From Linanthus parryae (taxonomy: Eukaryota > Streptophyta > Magnoliopsida > Ericales > Polemoniaceae): a stretch of 64,000 bases of DNA. Under the pieces are notes generated by a model. That model worked only from the letters and a program-made list of their open reading frames with translations, was not told where the DNA came from and made no database searches. Below, piece by piece: positions 10,017 through 20,900 of the stretch. The stretch is taken from NCBI GenBank assembly GCA_023055425.1, contig JALGPY010000005.1, positions 88,267,495 through 88,331,494 on the forward strand. Reading direction: 5' to 3'. Both the position numbers and the translations under genes were made by a program. Position 1 is the first letter of the stretch. Each line of letters starts with the position of its first letter.

Positions 10017-10614
10017 TAGGGATGTAAGCGGTTCAGTTTGATATGGTTTGTGCGAAAATCTTATACCAAACCAAATACGCTGGTTTACTAATTTTGTGAC
10101 CAAACCAAACCATTTGAAAGAATGAACCGAACATAGCCAAACCGAAAAAATCCAGTTTGGTTTGAATCGGTTCGGTCGGTTTGCATAAACAATATTGAAT
10201 GGATATTGTTATACTGCATTGTTAATGGATTTCAAGTTTAAGAGAGAAAGAGATTTAATAGACGTTAAAAAAAACTTGCACGACTATCGTTTACTATGAA
10301 ACGCGAGAGAAATGGAAAAGATTAACATTAATATCATGATTTTAATTGAATCTATCTACTTGTGTTCTATTTTTTAGATTATTAATATACTTTACAAAAT
10401 ATATATTCTAATACAAGTACACTAGGCCCATATCGGTTCCGTTCGGTCTGGTGCGGTGTGATACTTTTGCAAAACAAAAATCGAACCGATTAGACCGGTT
10501 TATGAAAACTTGAACCATTCATTAACCAATAATCCAAAAAGACCGTCCAAAACCAAGGATTTTGGTTTGGTTCGGTCAGTTTGATTGGTTTATTCGATTT
10601 TCCGTACAGCCCTA
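10017..10614. mobile_element. Non-autonomous hAT element, 598 bp, with GGTTCGGTTTGG-type ends
   Basis: The element starts TAGGGATGTAAGCGGTTC and ends GTACAGCCCTA, whose inverse begins TAGGGCTGTAC. The flanks are TCTAGATC (10009-10016) and CCTAGATC (10615-10622), an 8-bp duplication with one mismatch. About 180 bases at each end are dense in GGTTCGG/GGTTTGG motifs (direct and inverted), surrounding an AT-rich core. No transposase frame is present. Confidence 0.8.
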
Positions 10615-10951
10615 CCTAGATCTCATAGCAGTCACCTCTTTTCTCTCGAACTCTCTTAATCCTAGCAGCAGTTTCATTAATCTAAAGGAACATTTTATTT
10701 TTAATCATGGAACTTCTATGAATGGAAATGAAAGGGGAGTTGAGTGAAACAGAGACAAGGAGGCGCGGCCTGAGCGGGATGGAACTGGACCTGAGGGAGA
10801 AAAGGAACAAGCTGATTGTAATCACAGTTCCATGGTATGTGAACGAAGCTTGGACGAGGATGATAGACAAAGGAGTACCGGGAAACCAGAACCACATATC
10901 GGAGGCTTTCGATGAAGGAAAAAATGAAATGGAATAATAAGTTCTCTATGA

Positions 10952-11829
10952 AGATGCTCTTTTGGAATTTCCGTGGGGGCATGTACCTATAATTTTAAAA
11001 GAAATTTCGTTGAATTGTGCATGCATAAGCATGATCTCTTTGCGCTGTTTGAAACCAAAGTTTAGATGGATGGCATGGGAGATTCCTTCGTTAATATCAA
11101 CTTCCTCGGTTGCGATTGTGTTTATCATACGGGAAGGGGTTGGAGGAATTTGGCTGCTTTGGAACAAAATGAAGTGACGGTGGAAGTTTACAACAAGACA
11201 ATTCATAATTTGCACGCTATTATCAAAATGAATAGCTACTATGACCGGGCTATTTCTTGGATTTACGCGAGTCCAAATACGAACACTAGAGAGGAGCTCT
11301 GGGAAGGTCAGGAACAAATTGCCACTACCATGGATAAGTCGTGGCTGGTGACTTCATTGACATAGCTCATCATAGAGAAAGGAAGAGCCTGGTCAGAACA
11401 ATTGATGATGGAACAATCCAATGATTCTGTAATCACGCTGACAACTGCAAGCTCATTGACCTCATGTGCTCAGATCCTGCTCTTACATGGTCTAACATGT
11501 GGATGGGGGCGGCCAACACGCTCAAAAGGCTGGATATGGCGATGTCAAACAACGAATGGATCGGTACTTTCCCCGACTTCAATGTCACCAATTTCCCAAG
11601 AACATCCTCTGACCACTCCCCTTTCATTTTTGACACTGAAGGTAACATCTCTACCGCTCAGCAATTTAAACATTTTCGTTTCCATGCGATGTGTACTCAA
11701 AGAGAGTTGTATGAAAAATTGGTAAAATATGCTTTTGCTGGTAACACTACCATTCATGCTAAACTGAAAAAAACTGCTGTTGATTCCATTAAGTGGAATA
11801 CCAATGACTTTCGTAATATTTATAAATAG
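10952..11829 (+). pseudogene. LINE ORF2 endonuclease domain, decayed
   Basis: Pieces of an AP-like endonuclease (exonuclease-endonuclease-phosphatase fold) appear in order across frames: MLFWNFRG at 10952 (normally a WN-RG start), an ETK-like segment near 11056, AISWIYASPNTNTREELWE near 11250, a GDF-like segment near 11346, and NNEWIGTFPDFNVTNFPRTSSDHSP at about 11550-11625, which contains the conserved SDH near the C-terminal catalytic histidine. This enzyme nicks target DNA to prime reverse transcription. At least four frameshifts or stops separate the pieces. Confidence 0.75.
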
Positions 11830-12239
11830 AAAAGATGACTACTTAGTAGGCCTAATGGTATTCAAATTGCTCAAGAAGAAAAGTGTTGCCACAATTTGTT
11901 CCCGTTGGAGTTTGAGCTTAGAAAGCAATATAGTGACGCTATTAAGAATGATGAACTTTTGTGAATGCAGAAATCCAAAAGGGAATGGATTGTTAATTGT
12001 AAAAGAATATCATATTTTTTCACATCTCTGCCACCATCCGGAAGAATAGAAATAAATTTTATTGTTTAAGAGACAACGATTGCAACTGGGTATATAATAG
12101 AGAAAAGCTCCAGTATTTTGTTAATGATTATTTTTTAAAGTTCTTTTCTAACAATATTTCTGGGAATTCCAAGAGAGATAACTGTTGTGATAATAGGGTT
12201 TTTGAGACTCTTGATAATGATGAAAATTTAAGACTTGGT

Positions 12240-12968
12240 GCCTCTATGACTTCAAATGAGGTCCTGAAAGTGGTTATAACCATGAAACCTTATAAGGCCT
12301 CGGGTAGTTATGGTTTCCATGTTTTTTTCTTCCAAATTACTGGAATACCGCTGGAATTGATCTGCCAAATTTGGCGAAGGAACTTTTTGCTAATTGTAAG
12401 ATTCTTCATGCTATTAACAGTACTTTAATTTCTCTTATTCTTAAAGTGGATAGATCTCCTGTTGTTAGTCATTTACGCCTATTGGCCTTTGTAATGTGAC
12501 TTGCAAAGTCTTTACTAAAGTGATTATCGATAGACTTAGACCGGATGTGGATAAAATTATCAGCCCTATGGAAAACAGCTCTATCCCCTGAAGGTCTACA
12601 GTTGTTAATGTCATTGTTGCACAAGAGGTCCTTCACTCTTCTATGAATTTTAAAGGAAAAAAAGGAAACATGATTTTAAAAATTGACCTCGAAAAAGCCT
12701 ATGACAAAATTTATGGTTCTTTTTTACATGATAGTTTAATATGATTTGGTTTTGAAAGTAACATGATTTCTCTTATTGTGAGTTGTGTCACCACAACTTC
12801 TCTTTCTGTCATTTGGAATGGTGAAAGATTCCCCCTTTTGTCCGGAAAGAGATCTTAGCCAGGGGTACCCCATCTCCCCCTATATTTTTGTTTTACCAAT
12901 TGATAGACTCTCTAGTGTGATTCAGAGCAGCGTAGAGGATGGAAGTTGGAAAGGAATAATAGTTTATC
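12240..12968 (+). pseudogene. LINE reverse transcriptase, N-terminal part
   Basis: The relic reads MKPYKASG-YGFHVFFFQ (the MKP-KAPGPDG region), ISLILKV, a VFTKVI-DRLRP segment, MILKIDLEKAYD (the KIDLEKAYD motif that carries the first catalytic Asp), SVIWNGERFPL and LSQGYPISPYIFVLPIDRLS (QGDPLSPYLF motif with Asp changed to Tyr). It stops at 12968 where a retroposon is inserted, and the YVDD-type motif resumes after 14151. Many frame changes occur along the stretch. Confidence 0.8.
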
Positions 12969-12979
12969 AAAAAAGGCCC

Positions 12980-14140
12980 GTTCACTCTCTAAAACAAAAA
13001 ACTCTCTCAAAACCCTACCCGCCCCCTCACAAACAATTCCCCACTCCGGCGGCGGCTCCGATTCGGAGGGGTCGCCGCCGGGATACCACTGCTCGTATTT
13101 AGTTGTAGCTGCCCCTCGCCGTCGAGCACCGCCTCGCCGCCTCCGCCGCTTGATTCCAGCTCCCCGCCGACTCTATTGAAGGGAGTCACGCCCCCTGTCC
13201 GGATTCCTCTTCGTCTCAGGCGCGCCGCCAGCCCTTCGAGCGGTTAGAAGTCGATTCGTCCTCTTCGTCAAGCTTTCCCCTCTCCTCCAGGATGAGGGGT
13301 CACCTTAGGACAATCCAACTACCCCGCCGTCCTGTTCAAAGCCGGTCCAGTAGCCCCTGCCCAGATCCGCCGCCGAGGCGCCACCTGAGGTCTAGTCCTT
13401 CTTGCGCTCCAGCCCAGGTCAGTCTTCCATGTCACCACTGCCCTCCACTCCTCTCCATCGCCGCCGCTGTCCGACGCCGCCGCTGTTGCTCCTCCCCCCT
13501 TTCGGCCTTGGGTGAGACTCCAGTAAGTACCCCTCCCCCTCCCCCCCAGATCTTTGTTTGGCTCTATGGTGGCTGTTCCCCCTCCCCTGATTGTGAGGCT
13601 GCTCTTCCCACCTCCCCCTCAAATTGGCCCGTTCTAAGGCCTCTACGAGTCTCCCGGAGCAGTCCTCTCACCTCCCACCAACACCTCTCGGAGCCGCCAC
13701 TTTTTCTGGTATTGGGTACTTGCACCGTCCGTCTACCCGGGCCGCGAGATCCGCTGTTGTTGGTTGCCTCCGCGACAGGACCACCGTCTCGCCACCGTCC
13801 ATCTGCCGGCATTCGTGGTTGTTGCTAACTTGTTCCTAGAGTTTGTCTCTTTGGACTTTGGGCCTCTCATGTTTGGGCTTTTGTTTTGGTTGTTCTGTTT
13901 TTTGGGCTGTCTTTCGGTTTTGTTTTAGGCCATAGGAGGCTCTTGTTGTCCTTAGGACTGATTCGTTGCTTTGGGGTTTGTTTGTGGTGGCCTTTGAGCC
14001 TTATACCACTTGGTATCTACTGCTTTGTTGAGGCTTTAGGCTTGTGCATTTTTGGTCTTTTTCTCTTTTCTTGTGGGGGTATGCCCTATTTTATTTGTAC
14101 TTGTTCTACTATGAATGAATTTCTTTCGTTGCCGGTGAAA
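12980..14140 (+). mobile_element. 1161-bp poly(A)-type retroposon, GC-rich 5' half
   Basis: The insert is flanked by a perfect 11-bp duplication AAAAAAGGCCC (12969-12979 and 14141-14151) and ends in A residues merging with the duplication. This is the signature of LINE-type target-primed insertion. The first ~800 bases are rich in CCG/CGC and open like a transcript leader (TTCACTCTCTAAAACAAAA), with low-complexity Pro/Arg/Ser frames. The last ~300 bases are T-rich and 3'-UTR-like (GAATGAATTTCTTTC before the tail). No RT, ORF1 or tRNA-like box is recognised. It could be an internally deleted LINE (5' leader joined to 3' UTR), a processed copy of a host transcript, or an unusual SINE-like element. 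Confidence 0.75.
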
Positions 14141-14151
14141 AAAAAAGGCCC

Positions 14152-15678
14152 AACTCTTTTACATGTTATGTTTGTTGATGACATCCTCTAATTTGAAAAA
14201 GAAAATGGGAGGTTTGTATAGTTTTGATGGATACTATCTCTCTATGTGAAGTCTCTAGTCTAGCGATGAATTTGAACACATTTAAATTATTTGTTCCCCC
14301 AAATGTGCATAGAAATGTGGCTCGAAGTCTCAGTAGAAAATGTGATATCCCCTCACCAATGATCTGGATATTTATTTGGGAACTCCTCTTCTTCACAAGA
14401 AGATCAATACTAGCAACTTTAAAACTATATTTAATGATCTTAATAGAAACTTGGCTGGTTGGAAAACTAAACATATGTCCATTCTTGGGAGAGCTATTAA
14501 CATTAATTCTAGCCTGTCTGCTTTTCCCTCCTATAGAATGCAAACTTCTTTGTTCCCTACTTATATTTGTTATAAAATTGATCAAATTTGTAGTAGTTTT
14601 CTTTGGGGTGATACAACTGAGAAAAAAGAAGTCACATTGGCTAGTTGGGATACACTTTGTATGAGTAAACTGAAAGGTTGTCTTGGCATCAAAAAAAGCT
14701 GTTAACATTAACAAGTCCTACCTCTCAAAACCGGGGTGACACATTATGAAAAATGGGAAGTCTCTTTGAGTCAAAGTTTAAAGTCTAAATATCTGTCAAA
14801 GTCCCAATTTTTTTAGTGGAGTATGAAGAGAAAGGCCTCCCATACTTGGAGGAGTATCTCTAAACGTAGAGACATTCTAAAGCCCAATATTAAGTGGAAG
14901 GTTGGAGATGGTAAATCCATCTCTTTTTGGCATGATTAGTGGTGTGGGGATAAACCACTCATCAATTATGTAGTTGACAGAAATTTAGCCAATTATGAAA
15001 AAGTTGAGCACTTATTGATAACAATGGGGGATGGAAGCTTGACTGTGTGAGTCAGAACATGAACCATGAAGGTCTCAGTGCTATTTTTGCTATCCACATC
15101 CCCCTCTTCAGTTCCCAAGTTGACACTCTTAGATGTGAAGGTTCTGTGGATGGAATCTTTCACATGGGTGATGTGTTAAGAGTTTTTGATAAAACCAACC
15201 TCCCTTCAATTAGAGTTGGTTTTGGAAGTACAAAACTACTAAGAAAGTCAAATGACTTCTGTGGAAAGTTTTCAACAATAATTTTCCCACAAATACTATG
15301 CTGGCCATGAGAGGCATGAATAATTATGGCATTTTCATGAAATGTTATGACCTGTATGAAGATACTGACCATATTTTTCAAGGGTGCACCCATGTCCAAA
15401 AAATATGGGGGTTGTTGAAAAACGGCACCTTTCTCCGAGATATCTGGATAGTTGCTCGTGGATAGTAAGGAATATGAAGAAAGAGGAGAATGTTTTCCAG
15501 AACATTATGCCAAAAGATGTGTTTCTCATCACACTTAGGACATCATGGAAATACATAAAATGGTTTTCGAGAACAAAGACATCACGCCAGAAATTAGTGT
15601 TTTTGAAATCTTTAAGTGTTGCTCAGAGATTCACCATGCTTGTTATACCTCTCACGATCACTCACGCCTCACGAACGA
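14152..15678 (+). pseudogene. LINE reverse transcriptase C-terminal part and zf-RVT tail
   Basis: Immediately after the retroposon duplication the frame gives LLHVMFVDDIL, the FVDD form of the catalytic motif. Next come YLGTPLLHKKINTSNF, NLAGWKTKHMSILGRA and CSSFLWGDTTEKKEVTLASWD (the thumb and FLWG-W region of plant L1 RT), then KVGDGKSISFWHD-WCGDKPL near 14900 and a zf-RVT-like YEDTDHIFQGCTHVQKIW near 15360-15410. Stops and frameshifts occur throughout. The last ~200 bases before the copia LTR give weak RNase H-like similarity only. Confidence 0.75.
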
Positions 15679-16147
15679 TGAAATAATCGACAAAACACCA
15701 AGTTTACGCGTTCGCTAGCCCAAATTGAGCTAACTACGTCCACGACGAAGAGAGATCTTTATTTATCAAGAGGAACGATTACAATGAAGTACATACACAT
15801 TCTAAACCCTCAGGAGCCTATTTATAGTGCTTAGAACTGACTTAGGGCCATCCTAGATAGATTAGGAAGCAATTCCAAAAACGCCAGGAGCAGACTAAGT
15901 CGTGCGACCTAGTTGTCCAGGTCGTGCAATCTACCAGACTAGGTCGTGCAACCACTGATCAGGTCGTGCGACCACTGATCAGGTCGTGCGACCTACTTCA
16001 AATATCCTCATGCTCCGGATGTTTTCCTCCAGGTCGTGCGACCTATGAAAACTTCCTGAATGCTTATTTTCTCTCCATCTTGATCCCTTTGGTCCCCGTT
16101 GTTCCTATTGATGATTTATTCAACTTATTCAAGGCACAAATCCAACA
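15679..16147 (-). repeat. Copia 3' LTR, 469 bp
   Basis: In element orientation it starts TGTTGGATTTGTGCC at 16147 and ends TTATTTCA at 15679, giving the canonical TG...CA. A CACTATAAATAGG TATA-type box (plus-strand position about 15820) and a TAAATAAAGATC poly(A)-like signal (about 15760) lie in the expected order. The sequence AACGA (15674-15678) should be half of the target duplication, but the partner was lost with the 5' LTR. Six copies of a palindrome-like motif lie in the U3 half. Confidence 0.8.
15898..16044. repeat. Six copies of AGGTCGTGCGACCT-type palindrome in the copia LTR
   Basis: Copies start near 15898, 15919, 15941, 15961, 15981 and 16031. At least two are the perfect palindrome AGGTCGTGCGACCT; the others differ by one to three bases. 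They lie in U3, upstream of the TATA-like box in element orientation, so they could be enhancer-like sites or RNA/DNA hairpins. The same GTCGCACGAC core recurs in the unrelated LTR at 30547-30797. Confidence 0.85.
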
Positions 16148-16898
16148 ATGCTTTTGAGGACATATCTGCGGGGTTGTCAACAGTCCCCACCTTCATCCCC
16201 TTGATCCTGCTTTCACTTCTTATAAAGTGATACCTGACGTCAATATGCTTGGTCCTTTCATGATGAACCTGGTCCTTAGTCAAGCAAATTGCACTCAAGC
16301 TATCACAGTATACTATCGCCTGATCTTGATGTAGCCCTTGATCATTGACCATTCCCTTGAGCCAAATTGCCTCCTTCGCTGCTTCCGTTAGAGCCATGTA
16401 CTCCACCTCCATGGTGGACAAAGTCACCGTCGGCTGTAGCGTCACCTTCCAACTCACAACAGATGCTCTCAGAGCAAATACATAGCCCGTCACTGATCTT
16501 CTACTATCAACATCCCCCGCATAGTCCGAATCCGAGAAACCAGCTACCAAGATGTTTTCACGTGACCCATAGCATAGGCCAATGTCTGACGTACCCTTGA
16601 GGTACCTGAATATCCGTTTCACCGCCTGCCAATGGTCCCTACCTGGATGAGCCATAAAACAACTAACCACTCTAACATCGAATGCTATGTCCAGTCGAGT
16701 ACATACCATAGCATACATAAGTCTTCCAACTACGCTAGCATATGGAACCTTGGACACGTAACCCTTCTCCTCCTCAGTCTGAACGGTGTACATTCCTAGC
16801 TTGCTGTTAGTTGCCATAGGAGTATCTATAGCTTTAGCTGATAACATCCCAAATCTTGCCAAGATCTTCTTGATGTATCCCTGCTGCGACAAGAAAAG

Positions 16899-17153
16899 CT
16901 TCTTCTTCTTCTTCTTCTTCTTCTTCTTCTTCTTCTTCTTCTTCTTCTTCTTCTTCTTCTTCTTCTTCTTCTTCTTCTTCTTCTTCTTCTTCTTCTTCTT
17001 CTTCTTCTTCTTCTTCTTCTTCTTCTTCTTCTTCTTCTTCTTCTTCTTCTTCTTCTTCTTCTTCTTCTTCTTCTTCTTCTTCTTCTTCTTCTTCTTCTTC
17101 TTCTTCTTCTTCTTCTTCTTCTTCTTCTTCTTCTTCTTCTTCTTCTTCTTCTT

Positions 17154-17183
<30 letters not shown>
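16899..17183. repeat. (CTT)95 trinucleotide microsatellite
   Basis: 285 bases of perfect CTT repeats (GAA/AAG on the other strand), uninterrupted as far as I can read. It lies inside the copia RT and is in frame as AAG (Lys) codons on the coding strand, so it does not stop translation. Perfect repeats of this length are hypermutable and polymorphic, and can form triplex DNA on the purine strand. Confidence 0.95.
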
Positions 17184-17184
<1 letters not shown>

Positions 17185-17583
17185 GCAGCTCCCAGATCCT
17201 TTATCTCGAATTCCGGGCTAAGGGACCTCTTTAGTTCTCTGATGTCCTTGATATCTCGAGTTGCAATCAGAATATCATCCACATACAGAACTAGGTAAAT
17301 ACGTGATCCACTATGCAACTCTTTTTGATACACGTAACAATCATACTCGCACTTGTGGTAACCAATCTTCATCATGAAGTTGTCAAACCTCTTGTACCAT
17401 TGCCTTGGTTACTTCTTAAGTCCGTAGAGGGATCTCTTCAGCTTGCACACGTGGTTCTCTCTTCTAGGAACTTGGAACCCTTCCGGTTGGCTCATGTATA
17501 TCTCCTCTTCCAATTATCCATGTAGAAAAGCTGTCTTGCCATCCAATTGCTCAAGTTCTAGGTCGTGGTGTGCCACTAAATCT

Positions 17584-17588
17584 AGCAA
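17584..17588. repeat. Target-site duplication AGCAA, left copy
   Basis: AGCAA directly precedes the chromovirus LTR at 17589 and is repeated at 29020-29024 right after the second LTR. Both lie in the same copia codons, which proves insertion into the older copia element. Confidence 0.95.
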
Positions 17589-20500
17589 TGCAACAACCCG
17601 TGAATTCCCAAGCCTTCCGTACCGGACCGGAAAGTCCAGGAGGGTGCTGCTAAAAGTAACGGCGGAAATCAAAAGAATAACATTCCGAAAGTATTTATTT
17701 ATTACACAACAGTAAACGTCACGAGAGTCTCTAATTATTACATAAGTGATTCAAAAAACAACTACATCATCCTGGCTCGCTAACTAAGCACTACACGTGA
17801 GTCCCGTACCCAGCTTCGCCATAGTGTTCTACTTCTAAGTCTGCGGTGGGAAGGAAACAGGAACCGCAGTTTCAAAGTCAGTACAAAATATTGAGTAAGT
17901 AACACCCAAAAACGTAAAACAGATGATGACGCTTGAGTTTACTGTTTGCAATAATAAAACAGGAGGAATAAAACTTGTAAAGAATGAACTCAATAAATAT
18001 AGTAGGAACACTTATAAAATTCATCTTATCTTAATATTTCTTCCAAACGGGGATTATACTCCTCAATCTCTTCTTCTTTTCTTTCAAAAGCTCATACCAG
18101 AACTGTATTATTAGCTTTGTTGATACGGGGAAGGAACTACTAATCTATCACTAGCAGCCATGACCTTAACTGCCGGCAGCCCCCTAAGACTTCTTGCGGC
18201 CAGAGAGGTGAGTACATGGAGCGACCCGGCAGGTTGCGACCGGGTTAAATAAAATCTAATCACAGGCCGAGTGACCGAAGTCAACACGACAATAATAAGA
18301 TTCTTCCGCATAACTCTTTCCACTTTACGTTAATACGAATTATAATTAGTAGTCATGTGACAACTTCAAGTAAAATAACTTTTTTGAAATAGAAGGAAAT
18401 TTCAACTAAAACAAGTAAGTGAATAAACAATAAAAATGCATTTCGAGACATAAAAGTCATATTAAGACACGAAAGAAGCTAGGCTCAACGCTTGGCATGT
18501 TAATTACCTTACTTCCGTAGCGCTAGCACGTCTAAAAGCCGGTCGGCCTACAAACTGTCACCTACAACTTGTAACGTTTATGTCAATTAAATATCCAAAT
18601 AAGATGTTACAAATCCTAGCGAGTATTTTCTTTTATTTCAACCCAAACCCCTCTAGCAAATTATTTAGAATTTTCTATAAGCAAAACTATATAAAACAAC
18701 GCATCTTTTTTTTTAAACGACTACTCTTTTTTTTTGTTTACTATTATTATTATTGTTAGCTAAAAGTGATTAACAAATTAGAGAAATTATTTTCTATAAA
18801 AGACTTAACAAAACAGAATTAGTTTATGAAAAGTAAATAGTATTATTTCTTCAATATTTAAAAATATTTAATTTATAGAGGACTTTTACCTAAATACTAA
18901 TCACAACAAAGCGATGTTTAAAACCTAGTAAAATATCCAATTTACAAGTATTAAACGTCCAAGTTGTTAGCTAAGTGATTTAACAATATTTATTTAAATT
19001 TTTTAACATAATTATTTCTTGTTTAATTTTAAACGAACAAACCCTATGCTATTTCAATACCCGAATTACTTTTCCGAGACGGGGATGAAAACTAGTATTT
19101 TTAGAAATTATTTATATTCTGGAATTATCATATTTATTTTTAGCGAAAAGTGTCAAGTTTAAGTATAAGACATATAAACCCCTAAATTATATTAAAAGTC
19201 AACAAGCACCCCAACTAGTCACCAAAACAGTTAGGTTAAAGTACTCTAGCCACCTTCTGGTTTCTGAAAGTGCAAAAAGAACCCTCTATTTCATGTTATA
19301 ACAGTTTACATAAACTACACTTTTACCCCCCTATAACAACAACTTCAATTTCATCGATCCAACTATGATTTAAGCTATCAAGTTTAAAATTTGACAATGT
19401 ATAACAACTAATCAGAAAGTATAGAACGTACCTAGGCCAAAATGGCCGGAAACAGTCAAGAAATGGGTCGGGTCGGAGCTCGACGTCGGAGTCGCCGGAG
19501 TTGAACTTGGTGGTCGTCTTTAATGGCTTTCCCAGCGTGGTTTGAGCCTCCTAGTGAGTTGGTCGGGGTCCAGAGAGTCGTCTGAAAGCAAAGAGAGGGA
19601 GTGGGTGCTGCAGCGGAGCTCTGGTGGAGTTTGGCCGGCAACAATGGAGGTCGACGGTGGTGGCAGTGGCTTCTGCTGTTGCTGCTTCTTGGCCTCTGTT
19701 TCTGTACAGAGGAGATGTAGGCACGATTCAGAGGGATAGGAGAAGGCACGGGAGGAGAGAGAGAGAAGTGGTTTTTCTTCCGCCGGTGATGGTAGCGGCT
19801 GTGGAGGTGCTAGGGCTTCTGCAACTTGTGTTACTGCCTCTGTTTCCTTCTGGTGGCAGAGGATTAGAGTGAGAAAGAGAGAGATGATGGTGGCGGCAGT
19901 TTGGTTGCTCCTCTCGGGTTTTGCCGCCGGCAGCTATGGCGACTGTGGTGGTGGTTGGCTGCTGCCACCACTGCTCTGCTGCTGTTGGTGGTTGCTGAAA
20001 ACACAGAGAGAGAGAGAGAACGAAGGTGGTGGTGGTGGGTTGTCTTCTTGCCGAAGCTTGGAGATGGTGGTGGTGTTGGTGAAGACGACGATGGTGATGA
20101 GGGAGGTGGTGGATGGCTGCTGGCGTGCGAGGGGGTGGAGAGGGATTTATATAGGTGAGCTTACTTGGGGTCCAAGCACAAAGGTGGTGAGGTGGAGGCG
20201 GTGATCGTTGCTAGGGCGGTTGGAGAGGCTTCCCGAAGATGTTGAGGGAGGTGAAGAAATCGTGGGGAAGAAGGAGATGAATCTCCTGGAAAAACATTTA
20301 AATTAAACTAATATTTGTTGGCAATAATTGGGTGTGGGTGGAGTACTATGTGGTTGGGTGATTGGGTGTGGCAAGCCTATCAATTCTCGCGGTGGTCGGA
20401 CACGCGCTATAAATTTAAACTAGCTAAAATTTGTGAAACGACTACGTATTAATTCTTGACTATTACTCTAATATTATTCTAAAACTTTCTACAAACTAAA

Positions 20501-20594
20501 CTCAAAGATCTATTCAAATATTATTTTGCCAATAAATTATTATTATGCTTCTATAATGACCGTTTTACCCCTACTAGTTAAACGGGGTATTACA
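17589..20594 (-). repeat. Chromovirus 3' LTR, about 3.0 kb
   Basis: In plus-strand reading it starts TGCAACAACCCGTG and ends GGGGTATTACA. It is long for the family and has an AT-rich section (about 18550-19400) and a GC-rich section (about 19440-20250). A TATA-like box reading CTATATAAA on the minus strand lies at about 20146-20154. Short open frames inside are low-complexity and not conserved between the two LTRs, so I treat them as chance. Confidence 0.9.
20146..20154 (-). promoter_or_regulatory. TATA-like box in the 3' LTR
   Basis: TATATAAA on the minus strand, matched in the other LTR at about 28571-28579. Its conserved place within the LTR supports it as the element promoter. Confidence 0.6.
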
Positions 20595-20608
20595 TCCTTC
20601 CCCCCTTA
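20595..20608 (-). promoter_or_regulatory. Polypurine tract of the chromovirus
   Basis: On the minus strand TAAGGGGGGAAGGA directly abuts the 3' LTR. This is the expected purine-rich primer for plus-strand DNA synthesis. Confidence 0.85.
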
Positions 20609-20900
20609 AACAGAGCTTCGTCCTCGAAGTAAAATCAAGCGACTAATCATGATATTCAGATCATCTAACAAGCAACTATCTAACAGAATAATATCACATG
20701 GCTTGCAAGTAATTTCACATAACAAATAACAGCAAGTAATCATTTTACGATATACGCAACGCGATACGAAATATCAAATAAGGTCGTAGTCACGTCTATC
20801 TAATTAGGTGGTCATAGTCTCATTTGGGTTCTAAGTCTCAAGGTCAAACATATTCCAAAGGTACTAAGACGTAACAATAGCAGACTAAAACGTAATAGTA

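Larger units (their letters stand above)
6720..15678 (+). mobile_element. Old L1-type LINE, plus strand, interrupted by three insertions
   Basis: A non-LTR retrotransposon relic with domains in the expected order on the plus strand: ORF1 with a DUF4283-like segment and a CCHC knuckle (to 7320), endonuclease (about 10952-11830), reverse transcriptase (about 12240-12968 and 14141-14700), and a zf-RVT-like tail (about 14800-15460). It is broken by a minus-strand LINE (7336-9478), a hAT element (10017-10614) and a poly(A) retroposon (12980-14140). Every domain carries frameshifts and stops, so it is ancient. The left edge is uncertain because no clean 5' end is visible. The right edge is cut by the copia LTR starting at 15679, and no poly(A) tail survives. 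Confidence 0.8.
16148..17588 (-). pseudogene. Copia RT and RNase H, with in-frame poly-lysine expansion
   Basis: From 17588 downward the frame gives LDLVAHHDLELEQLD, KTAFLHG-LEEEIYMSQPEGF, KLKRSLYGLK and PRQWYKRFD with two in-frame stops, then a 416-codon open frame from 17375: LVLYVDDILIA with the YVDD catalytic motif at residues 31-34, and EIKDLGAA followed by 95 lysines (65-159). It continues LFLSQQGYIKKILARFGM, PYASVVGRLMYAMVCTRLDIAF, the RNase H segments SDSDYAGD, TLSTMEVEYMAL and CDSLSAICL, and HIDVRYHFIR. The lysine tract replaces the usual short segment between LGAAK and KLFLSQ. The end of pol is fused to the LTR: after ADMSSKA the codons run straight into TGTTGGATTTG, and the stop at 16125 lies inside the LTR. 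Confidence 0.85.

Noticed and set aside
13292..13828. 178-aa Pro/Arg/Ser-rich frame in the GC-rich retroposon
   Set aside because: Low complexity from CCG-rich sequence; the opposite strand and other frames are also open, and no domain is recognisable.
16786..17298. Poly-phenylalanine open frame on the plus strand
   Set aside because: It is only the plus-strand reading of the CTT microsatellite inside the copia RT; the flanks make sense only on the minus strand.
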